64,000 nucleotides of DNA, from assembly GCF_013375935.1 (NCBI RefSeq), contig NZ_CP056117.1, positions 992,001 to 1,056,000 on the forward strand, written 5' to 3'. Shown in pieces: positions 1 through 6,391 of this stretch. The translations under genes were made by a program, and so were the position numbers. The DNA comes from Enterobacter cloacae. Its GTDB lineage: Bacteria > Pseudomonadota > Gammaproteobacteria > Enterobacterales > Enterobacteriaceae. The notes beneath the pieces are model-generated. The model had not been told where the DNA came from. It saw only the letters and a program-made list of their open reading frames with translations, and ran no database searches. The number at the start of each line of letters is the position of its first letter. Within the stretch, counting starts at the first letter, position 1.

Positions 1-1790
1 GCCGTACCGGTATCACGATTGTGGGAGACCCCAACCGACACGGTGTTTCCGATCGGTATGGCGAAATCGAGCATCACATAACGATCTTTCTCCTCGTAAT
101 AGCCGTCGTATTTGTTCCGCGACATCCCCACGCGCAGGCGCGCCGTGCCGTAGCGACCGGCGTAAAGCCCCTGGGAGTAATCCAGCTGGTAGCGTTTATA
201 GCGATAAAGGTCGTCTTCCTGGCGCATCACGCTCAGGTTGCCCGCAGAGGGCAGCCCGAACGACGGCAGGCTGAACGAGGCGCCCCAGGTGTTGCCCTTG
301 CTCTCATAGATGTCGAGGAACTTACCGCTGGAGAGCTGTTCATGGGAGTACCAGACCGAACCGATCTGCCACGGCAGGCTGAGGTTCGCGCCGTAGTTGG
401 CGCGGTACGTCCCGTCGGACGCGGCCATGGTCTGGGTATTAACCGAGAAATAGCCCGTCAGGTTCAGGGAGGCCCACATCTCGCCGACGATGTGTTCCCG
501 CATCATGTAGGTGGAGGCGTTCCAGTCGACCATCCCGCTGCGCTTGCTGAACGAGGCCCCCACCAGCGACATGGTGTCTTTATGTTTGGTGTCGTAATCG
601 TAGTAGTACGTGTTGTCCTGCTCGTTTTTGCGCTTCGCGTATTTTTTATAGTTAACGACGGACTTATCGCGGCTATACATCCCGCCCCACATCTGCCAGC
701 GCAGCGTTTCCGACACGTTGCTGGAGAACGGCTTATTTACGGTGTACATGCTGCGCGACACGGTGCGGCTGCCGCTTACCACTTCGACTTCGATGCTGTA
801 GATCCCGTAGGGCAGGCTGCTGGTGTCAATTTCATGGTTGCCGACGTCAAAGCGCTGGATGCCGATAAGCTGCCCGTCCCGACGAATGCGGGCCTCCCCC
901 GCCGTAGGGAAGTAGACCACTACCGGCGTCAGGGAGAGCGTGTTATCGCGCTTGCGCGAGTTGGCCTGGTTGCCCATGGAGACGCCGTAGACCTCACCGC
1001 CGGAAATACCGCTGACGCTTGCCAGGGACTGCATCGCCCAGCCGTTCAGCATGCCTGCGGCGTAGCGCATCCCCTGATAGTCGCGCTCCCACATGACCGC
1101 GTTCATCTGGGTGTCGCTGCTGCTCTCGTTGACGTAGCCAGAGCCGTCGATCAGCAGGTGATCGACGCCCATCGAGATCCAGTTTTTGGCATTCAGATAG
1201 CCGGATGACCAGCTTTCGCCGTAGCCGCTCTCGGTGTGATACGCCCCAAGGTTGTAGGAGAATGTCCCGCTCAGGTCGTCGGGCGTCGGGGCATCAGTAT
1301 CCACCTCACGCGGACGAATATTCACCCCGTAGTCGCTCTTCGACAGGTTCAGCAGCAGGCGCATTTTTTTCTGATCCAGCTGGAACGCTGAACCCGCGCT
1401 TACCGGAATGCGCATCTGGTCATCAAACTGCTTATCGTTAATGCTTTGCAGCAGCGTCCGCATCTCTTTTGACAGGCGGATGCCGTTATCGGACTCCTGA
1501 ACCTGAACGTCCCTCAGCCCCAGCTTGCGATCTTTTGCAAAGAGCGTCACGTCACCGATACGAACGTATTCGCTCGCCGTGCCTTCGCGATTCCCTTGTT
1601 GCGCTGCATGAGGACGCGCATTCACCAGATAGACGGGAATTTTGATCCCCTGCTCCAGCAATCCATAAAGCGAGTCGGGAAAACGGTAATTAGCGATAAC
1701 CACGGAGCTTGAGGCTGCGTACGCGAGCGCGGGCAGCGTGCCGGATGCGCAAGCCATCATTACCGGCAACACTAATTTATTTTTCACCAT
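1..1790 (-). CDS. Alpha-pilus outer-membrane usher, EcpC-like (3' end outside window)
   Basis: Outer-membrane usher that would secrete and assemble the pilin encoded upstream. The frame opens with ATG at 1790 (MVKNKLVLPVMMACASGTLP, a signal peptide ending near ALAYA) and runs without a stop to the window edge, giving about 596 codons. Matches remembered from E. coli EcpC include RIGDVTLF, YAAGMLNGWAMQSL, VYGVSMGNQA, VGNHEIDTSSLPYGIY and VNKPF, placing it with the alpha (CFA/I-ECP) ushers and not the FimD class. It starts 6 bases after the chaperone stop, and its AAGGA ribosome site overlaps that stop, so translation is probably coupled. The truncation is due only to the window edge. An ecpD-like adhesin gene would be expected just outside. 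Confidence 0.85.
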   Translation of the reverse strand, partial: MVKNKLVLPVMMACASGTLPALAYAASSSVVIANYRFPDSLYGLLEQGIKIPVYLVNARPHAAQQGNREGTASEYVRIGDVTLFAKDRKLGLRDVQVQESDNGIRLSKEMRTLLQSINDKQFDDQMRIPVSAGSAFQLDQKKMRLLLNLSKSDYGVNIRPREVDTDAPTPDDLSGTFSYNLGAYHTESGYGESWSSGYLNAKNWISMGVDHLLIDGSGYVNESSSDTQMNAVMWERDYQGMRYAAGMLNGWAMQSLASVSGISGGEVYGVSMGNQANSRKRDNTLSLTPVVVYFPTAGEARIRRDGQLIGIQRFDVGNHEIDTSSLPYGIYSIEVEVVSGSRTVSRSMYTVNKPFSSNVSETLRWQMWGGMYSRDKSVVNYKKYAKRKNEQDNTYYYDYDTKHKDTMSLVGASFSKRSGMVDWNASTYMMREHIVGEMWASLNLTGYFSVNTQTMAASDGTYRANYGANLSLPWQIGSVWYSHEQLSSGKFLDIYESKGNTWGASFSLPSFGLPSAGNLSVMRQEDDLYRYKRYQLDYSQGLYAGRYGTARLRVGMSRNKYDGYYEEKDRYVMLDFAIPIGNTVSVGVSHNRDTGT

Positions 1791-1796
1791 GCATCC

Positions 1797-2474
1797 TTAC
1801 TTAACAGGAATGAACTGTTTCAGGTCCCATATTCCGAGATGAAAATGGTTATCCGTAATGTTGATATCCTCGATAGCGCGCGAGGTTTCCGGCATCAGGT
1901 AGAAGTTTTTGGTACACGGCGTTGTCGGGGATTCCGGGTTCGGCTTCAGGCAGGTCCCGGTCGCGTTGACGCGAAAAGAGGTGTTACCTTTATTGGTTAT
2001 TTTTCCCGCCACGTAGACGAAATCGATTTTCTTATCCCGGGGCTGTACCACCAGAATGGTGCTCACCACCGCGCGCGTCATGCCCGTGCCGTATTTTGGC
2101 GAACCGTTGTCCACCTCTTCGCTCACCCCCTCATCCGTGAAGGTGATACGGTAGTAACGCTCTTTATTGTCGGCATTACCGTGATAGTAAAATTTGACAA
2201 TATTGCTGGTACCGGCGGGCATCACCATGCGTGTCGGCGTCAGCAACAGCTCGTCCACTTTCTCCGGGTTAATCACAACACCTTCATCCATCGGGCTGCT
2301 GATCCGCTGTGCGCGAACAGAAACAATACGCACGCTGTCTGCTTCGTTTTTTATTTCCTTGGCGGTGGAGTCAGCGTTCGCTGGAATAATGGTGGTGACT
2401 TTTCCCACATTAATGGCCAGCGCGGAGGAAGAAATAAACAATAAAAATAAGAAGGCGGATTTGAGGTTAAACAT
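1797..2474 (-). CDS. Alpha-pilus periplasmic chaperone, EcpB-like
   Basis: Periplasmic chaperone that would hold the EcpA-like pilin folded and deliver it to the usher. The protein has 225 residues with an N-terminal signal peptide ending near SSSALA. It aligns along its whole length with remembered EcpB: SSPMDEG, DELLLTPTRMVMPA, KERYYRI, STILVVQPR, ITNKGNTSFRVNATGTCLKP, KNFYLMP and the final FIPVK. It lacks the classic PapD-type subunit-binding motifs seen in the second chaperone at 5684-6376. It lies between pilin and usher genes, the same A-B-C order as E. coli ecpABC. A hairpin separates it from the pilin gene upstream. Confidence 0.87.
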   Translation of the reverse strand: MFNLKSAFLFLLFISSSALAINVGKVTTIIPANADSTAKEIKNEADSVRIVSVRAQRISSPMDEGVVINPEKVDELLLTPTRMVMPAGTSNIVKFYYHGNADNKERYYRITFTDEGVSEEVDNGSPKYGTGMTRAVVSTILVVQPRDKKIDFVYVAGKITNKGNTSFRVNATGTCLKPNPESPTTPCTKNFYLMPETSRAIEDINITDNHFHLGIWDLKQFIPVK

Positions 2475-2488
2475 GCTATTTCCCTAAA

Positions 2489-2506
2489 CAGGGGCTTGCG
2501 CCCCTG
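2489..2506 (-). other. Intercistronic hairpin between pilin and chaperone genes
   Basis: CAGGGGC at 2489-2495 pairs perfectly with GCCCCTG at 2500-2506 across a 4-base loop, in the 45-base gap after the pilin stop. No long U tract follows on the minus strand, so it is probably an mRNA-stabilising or partly attenuating hairpin. Such hairpins after major pilin genes help keep pilin in excess of chaperone and usher. That role is inferred. Confidence 0.6.
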
Positions 2507-2519
2507 GATCGATCAGGCC

Positions 2520-3143
2520 TTAGCCCCAGGTTGCGCGGAACGCAACAGAAACGGTACCTTCCCACAGGCTGTTGGTCAGGTCTTTGAACTCTTTCGCGGT
2601 ACCCGCGTTGTCCTGAGCGGAGTCAACGTAGAAGACGAATTTGTCCTGGCCGGTAATTTCGGTATTTGCCGCAGCACCTGCACTGGTGGTCAGGTTCCAC
2701 AGGCCAGAAGACACGCCGGTGTTGGAAGAAGAATCAACCAGCGTGGTCCATGAGGTAGATTTTGCGCCCACGGTGCCACCGATAGAGCCCAGGTCGTTAC
2801 CGCCCCAACGCGCGCCCACTTTCAGCTTGGTCGCTTCACCGCCCACGCTGAACAGGGTGTTGTTTGAATCGTCGAGGATAGCTTCGAGCTTAAAGCTGGT
2901 CGCCGTAGAGTGATCGCCACGGATAGCCACGTCAAAAAGACCGGTATCGGTGTTGAAAGATTTGGTATTGGCGCTGTAAACAAAGTTCAAAGCACGCGTT
3001 GGCGTAACCACCAGATCGGATTCGCTGTCTTTGGTTGCGGTTGCCTGCCAGGTGGCAGAAGCGGTCGTTTCTGCAGCATTAACTGCACTCAGGGCAGAAA
3101 CAGACAGCAGGGAGCCCAGAACGATAGCGTTCAGTTTGTTCAT
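2520..3143 (-). CDS. Major pilin, EcpA/MatB-like
   Basis: Structural subunit of an ECP (Mat)-like pilus, exported through Sec and assembled by the two downstream products. The protein has 207 residues. The signal peptide ends at SAVNAAETT. The mature part shows EcpA hallmarks from memory: ATWQATATKDSESDLVVTP, NTDTGLFDVAI, TATSFKL, and the closing SLWEGTVSVAFRATWG, comparable to IWSGDVSVQFDATW in EcpA. The middle is rich in Gly, Ser, Thr and Asn and diverges from E. coli EcpA, as expected for a surface-exposed subunit. The start is supported by AAGGA 8 bases upstream. It is first in the operon, with a likely promoter at 3206-3235. An EcpR-type regulator is not adjacent; the MarT/FidL-like pair occupies that position. 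Confidence 0.87.
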   Translation of the reverse strand: MNKLNAIVLGSLLSVSALSAVNAAETTASATWQATATKDSESDLVVTPTRALNFVYSANTKSFNTDTGLFDVAIRGDHSTATSFKLEAILDDSNNTLFSVGGEATKLKVGARWGGNDLGSIGGTVGAKSTSWTTLVDSSSNTGVSSGLWNLTTSAGAAANTEITGQDKFVFYVDSAQDNAGTAKEFKDLTNSLWEGTVSVAFRATWG

Positions 3144-3177
3144 TTATTTAGTCCTTCAAAAAAGAATCCACATGTAT

Positions 3178-3197
3178 AAAAAGGGGAGCCCCTTTTT
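3178..3197 (-). terminator. Terminator-like hairpin ahead of the EcpA-like gene
   Basis: AAAAAGGGG at 3178-3186 and CCCCTTTTT at 3189-3197 form a perfect 9-bp inverted repeat with a two-base centre. On the minus strand it reads as a hairpin ending in TTTTT. It lies downstream of the FidL-like stop and 35 bases before the pilin start codon. It may terminate the regulator transcript. It also falls at the predicted start of the pilin transcript, where it could act as a leader element. Confidence 0.55.
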
Positions 3198-3205
3198 CGA
3201 GGCGG

Positions 3206-3235
3206 AGTATAGACAGCCGCAAAATAACGAGGCAA
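3206..3235 (-). promoter_or_regulatory. Candidate sigma-70 promoter of the EcpA-like operon
   Basis: On the minus strand, TTGCCT (3230-3235) is followed after 18 bases by TATACT (3206-3211), about 60 bases upstream of the pilin ATG. The match and position fit a vegetative promoter. The region up to 3370 is AT-rich with no credible gene and would be where regulators bind. Confidence 0.45.
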
Positions 3236-3370
3236 TACAGAAAAATTCACTCGGCGATAAGCAACAATAAAAAGAGAAATAAATTCCCCGTATCTTATTG
3301 TTACATATTGAGTAAATTAGTCTTTTTTTTGGCGATAGATAAATATCGATTTTTTCATCGAAGCGAAATA

Positions 3371-3856
3371 TCAGGATGTTGGCACGGCCACGCACATCAT
3401 TACAGGTAAAACCAGCCCCTTAATTAACCACGCTTGTTTTTTGACGCTGGTAATATAGAAGAAGTTGATATTATCAAGTAACATTTCGTTTACAACACCG
3501 TCAGGTGCCATATCGTCTTCAGATTTATTCAGCTTTTTATCCTTGATATAAAAAATATTACTCCCGTCGACCTTTTCCACGCTGAGCGTGTAATTCCTGT
3601 CGATCAGATAGCTTTTGCCCTCTTTCTTCAGTACGCCTTTATGGATAACCGTCACCATATCTTTACTGTTAAACAAGAAGAGCGTGGTTAATGACATATC
3701 GGTTGAATCACCCGTGGAATAGGTTTTCCAGGAAATCGTATCTGACTGGCAGCCAAATCCTTCGTCCTGGGTTCTCGTTAAATAGACCCATACCAGCGTG
3801 ATAACAGACAGCAGTAGTACGATACCGAACATTACACTCATTTTAGTCCTTGACAT
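3371..3856 (-). CDS. Small membrane protein, FidL-like
   Basis: This 161-residue protein starts with a strongly hydrophobic segment (about residues 6-26, VMFGIVLLLSVITLVWVYL). A likely periplasmic domain follows, and a second hydrophobic stretch lies near the C-terminus (GLVLPVMMCVAV). Size, topology and a position 3 bases after a MarT-like regulator match FidL, the partner of MarT in Salmonella SPI-3. A ToxS-like role, modulating the neighbouring membrane regulator, is inferred from context; the family has no established biochemical function. It is co-transcribed with the regulator and ends about 230 bases before the EcpA-like gene. Confidence 0.65.
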   Translation of the reverse strand: MSRTKMSVMFGIVLLLSVITLVWVYLTRTQDEGFGCQSDTISWKTYSTGDSTDMSLTTLFLFNSKDMVTVIHKGVLKKEGKSYLIDRNYTLSVEKVDGSNIFYIKDKKLNKSEDDMAPDGVVNEMLLDNINFFYITSVKKQAWLIKGLVLPVMMCVAVPTS

Positions 3857-3859
3857 ATT

Positions 3860-4672
3860 TTAACTCCCGGTCAGGCTTCTGTAAGAAATGCAATTCTTAT
3901 AATCGTCGATACTGTCCTGTTGATAACAGATAGCCAGAAAATAATTTTCCATCTGCGACTTTTTAAACCTGGAATAGTAAGCGTCCGCAACTTGATGCTG
4001 GCAGTCGATATGCTGCTTCGCAATGACCTCTTTTACGTGATTAAAGTAGTGCTGTCGCGGCTGGAACATATTCTTATCGATAAGGTATACCGTACACCGG
4101 TCCACTTTACCGAGCAGATGCATATCAGAATCATTCATGCTGTCGGCATAGGACACGCGCTGGTGCAGCAGTAATATGACGGCGCCGATAACCAGCACCA
4201 GCAACAGCATTCCCAGCGAAATTAAGAGCGCGGGCACCGTTATTATTCGCTTAGGCGGATCCGCGTCTTTCTTATGCAGTAAAGCGTCGTTCACTTCAGA
4301 TGCAGATTGTTCGTTAAGAGCGGGAACAACCGGCGGCCTGACCGTGTGATGCTCAATATACGCGGCAAGGCTGAAGCCCTTGCCGCGTATGGTTTTTATC
4401 AGTAAAGGATCGCACCCTAACGTACGAAAGGCTTTTCTGATTTCACTTATGGCAACATTCAGGCTCACTGAAGAGCCGGAGAAACCGTGATCCTCCCAAA
4501 CCTTTTTTATCAGGTCGTCTCTGTCGAGCGTTTTACCATTATTGATAATAAGTTCATAAAGCAGACGTCCCGCCTGGTTAGATAACTTAATGGAAGACTC
4601 CTCTTCTCCATTAATCATGATCATGCCGGTGTCTACTTCATAAAGCATTGTGAGATCAATGAGATACTTCAT
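3860..4672 (-). CDS. ToxR/CadC-type membrane-anchored regulator, MarT-like
   Basis: One-component inner-membrane transcription regulator of 270 residues. Residues about 1-105 form an OmpR/PhoB-type winged helix (QAGRLLYELIINNGKTLDRD, SVSLNVAISEIRKAF, LIKTIRGKGFSL). A Pro-rich linker follows, then one transmembrane helix at about 145-168 (LLISLGMLLLVLVIGAVILL) and a periplasmic tail of about 100 residues with several cysteines. This layout is that of CadC, ToxR and MarT. It is followed by a FidL-like gene and flanked by two pilus operons, so control of one or both is likely but not shown. Start ATG is at 4672. Other ToxR-like families cannot be excluded. Confidence 0.78.
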   Translation of the reverse strand: MKYLIDLTMLYEVDTGMIMINGEEESSIKLSNQAGRLLYELIINNGKTLDRDDLIKKVWEDHGFSGSSVSLNVAISEIRKAFRTLGCDPLLIKTIRGKGFSLAAYIEHHTVRPPVVPALNEQSASEVNDALLHKKDADPPKRIITVPALLISLGMLLLVLVIGAVILLLHQRVSYADSMNDSDMHLLGKVDRCTVYLIDKNMFQPRQHYFNHVKEVIAKQHIDCQHQVADAYYSRFKKSQMENYFLAICYQQDSIDDYKNCISYRSLTGS

Positions 4673-5046
4673 ATTATTATTACGCCATTGTTAAATTTTT
4701 GTGCATTTGCCAGGCAATAATAAGTCTAAAGTTTGTGTGGTCAAGTCGCGTGATATTAATTGAGAGAGGAATTCATAAAGCTTCATTAATTAACGATTAT
4801 TAAATCATTAATAAATTTCTTCCAACATGAACATTTAGGTTAAAACTTTAAGAAAAACGAATACTCAAGATTATAATCTTAAATATTAGAATATGTTGGA
4901 ATAATGTTTCGCTATGTACATTTTTAGTGCAACATAATATCGTCAAAGCATCCTCCCGAGTCGCTAAGCGTCTGGCCGGTGTGTCAGGGAGATGTGCAGC
5001 CGATGAACATTCTTTTTAAATAAAACAAATCTTTATGGAGTTTATC
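4673..5046. other. AT-rich divergent regulatory region
   Basis: This 374-base stretch separates the minus-strand MarT-like gene from the plus-strand pilin. It is much more AT-rich than flanking genes, with many A/T runs typical of H-NS-bound fimbrial promoters. I saw no convincing gene. It must hold promoters for both directions, but no single -35/-10 pair stands out, and I saw no clear invertible-element repeats of the fimS type. Confidence 0.5.
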
Positions 5047-5631
5047 ATGTTCAAATCGATCATGACCGTATCTATGCTGGCCGCAGCAATCGCTTCTACC
5101 AGCGCTGTGGCTGCAGACAATTCTGCGGGTGGTGTCATTAACTTTACCGGCGCAATTACCGATACAACCTGTACCATTAACGGCGGAAAAAGCGCGGACT
5201 TCACCGTTGCGCTTTCTCCTATTTCGGTAAAAGATGCCGGTACGACGGTTGGCCTGATCACTAAAAATAAAAAATCCATCGCGCTGACGTTCTCAGGTTG
5301 TTCACCTGCCGCGGGCACCACCGGCACGCCGCTGAAAGTCTATTTCTCAAGCGCGGATAATATCTCTACCGACGGCAAATACCTGCTGAATAACACGGTT
5401 AACGAAAACGATACCAGCGTTGCGCGTAACGTTGGTTTTGCGTTAGTGAAGCCAGGGTCGTCTACGCCTATTGCCCTGAACCAGGCTTACACCACCGATA
5501 TTATGGGTACGGCGACCGCGCCGGATTCTGAAACCCTGACGCTGGACGTTTATTACTACAAAACCAACGCGGCTGCCGCAACGGTGGGTGAATTAAGCTC
5601 CAACGTTACCTATACCATTTCCTACCTGTAA
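5047..5631 (+). CDS. Major fimbrial subunit, type 1-like (FimA family)
   Basis: Pilin of a gamma-type chaperone-usher fimbria. The start is taken at ATG 5047 (MFKSIMTVSMLAAA), because GGAG at 5037-5040 lies 6 bases upstream of it; that sequence is inside the alternative ATG at 5035. The signal peptide ends at SAVAA, leaving about 170 mature residues. Family features are GGVINFTGAITDTTCTI with the first Cys, a second Cys in LTFSGCSP about 40 residues later (the FimA disulfide), and a C-terminal beta strand ending in the penultimate Tyr (TYTISYL) used for donor-strand exchange. It begins an operon with chaperone, usher and adhesin, and a hairpin follows its stop. Confidence 0.9.
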   Translation: MFKSIMTVSMLAAAIASTSAVAADNSAGGVINFTGAITDTTCTINGGKSADFTVALSPISVKDAGTTVGLITKNKKSIALTFSGCSPAAGTTGTPLKVYFSSADNISTDGKYLLNNTVNENDTSVARNVGFALVKPGSSTPIALNQAYTTDIMGTATAPDSETLTLDVYYYKTNAAAATVGELSSNVTYTISYL

Positions 5632-5642
5632 TATTAATTATT

Positions 5643-5666
5643 CAGGCTCTGTTTTCGCAGAGCCTG
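5643..5666 (+). terminator. Hairpin after the major pilin gene (partial terminator)
   Basis: CAGGCTCTG at 5643-5651 and CAGAGCCTG at 5658-5666 form a perfect 9-bp stem with loop TTTTCG. It is followed by TATTG and not by a full U tract. It probably attenuates read-through or protects the pilin message so that subunit is made in excess of chaperone and usher. This is a common arrangement in fimbrial operons; the role here is inferred. Confidence 0.6.
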
Positions 5667-5683
5667 TATTGAAGGTTGCAATC

Positions 5684-6376
5684 ATGCGTAAGGCAATTTT
5701 GCTGGCAGGCCTGCTGCTCAGCACGGGTCACTCATGGGCCAATATTGTCATTAATGGCACCCGTGTCCTTTATCCAGAAAATAATAAAGAGGTAATTGTC
5801 CAGTTAATGAATACGGGCGATGCGCCCGCTCTGGTACAGTCCTGGATAGACGATGGCGATATTAATTCAACGCCGGAAACAGCAAACGTGCCGTTTCTGC
5901 TTTCGCCACCGGTAATAAAGGTCAGCGAACATAATGGTCAACAGCTTCGCATTAAGAAGCTTCCGTCCAGCTTGCCTGCGGATCGCGAATCCGTCTTTTT
6001 CCTGAACGTTCTCGACATTCCGCCAAAGCCTGAAAATTTGCAAAATCAGAATACCGTACAGCTGGCCATTAAATCACGCATCAAGCTGTTTTATCGGCCC
6101 GCTGCGCTCAACGGCACGCTGGAAGACGCGGTGGCAAAACTGACGCTCGCCGCCGACGGGGATCGCTTCCGCATTACGAATAACAGTCCGTACCATATTA
6201 CCATCGCCAATATTTCACTGGGTAAAACGAAATTACTCCAGGAGTCCCCGATGGTTTCCCCGTTCGGGCAGCTGACGGTTACCGCAAAGCAGACGGTTAA
6301 GCGCGGACAGCGCTTCCAGCTGATGTATGTAGACGATCTCGGCGCGTATAAAACCCGGACTATCACCAGTCAGTGA
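5684..6376 (+). CDS. Periplasmic fimbrial chaperone (PapD/FimC family)
   Basis: Chaperone that completes the pilin fold by donor-strand complementation and hands subunits to the usher. Start ATG 5684 (MRKAILLAGLL) is preferred over a TTG at 5669 because GAAGG at 5671-5675 is 8 bases upstream. The signal peptide ends at HSWA. Family signatures are GTRVLYPENNKEV with the conserved subunit-binding Arg, FFLNVLDIPP, and IKSRIKLFYRP with the invariant basic residue. A second Ig-like domain follows. Mature length (about 210 residues) is normal. It sits between pilin and usher; the usher starts 15 bases after its stop. Confidence 0.92.
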   Translation: MRKAILLAGLLLSTGHSWANIVINGTRVLYPENNKEVIVQLMNTGDAPALVQSWIDDGDINSTPETANVPFLLSPPVIKVSEHNGQQLRIKKLPSSLPADRESVFFLNVLDIPPKPENLQNQNTVQLAIKSRIKLFYRPAALNGTLEDAVAKLTLAADGDRFRITNNSPYHITIANISLGKTKLLQESPMVSPFGQLTVTAKQTVKRGQRFQLMYVDDLGAYKTRTITSQ

Positions 6377-6391
6377 TCGGAAAGACTCACC

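Noticed and set aside
21-1208. Long open frame on the plus strand opposite the EcpC-like usher
   Set aside because: It is antisense to a clear usher frame, and its His/Arg/Val-rich translation matches no family.
4673-5046. Invertible fimbrial switch (fimS-like) upstream of the type 1-like pilin
   Set aside because: No paired inverted repeats of the fimS type and no Fim recombinase gene in the window.
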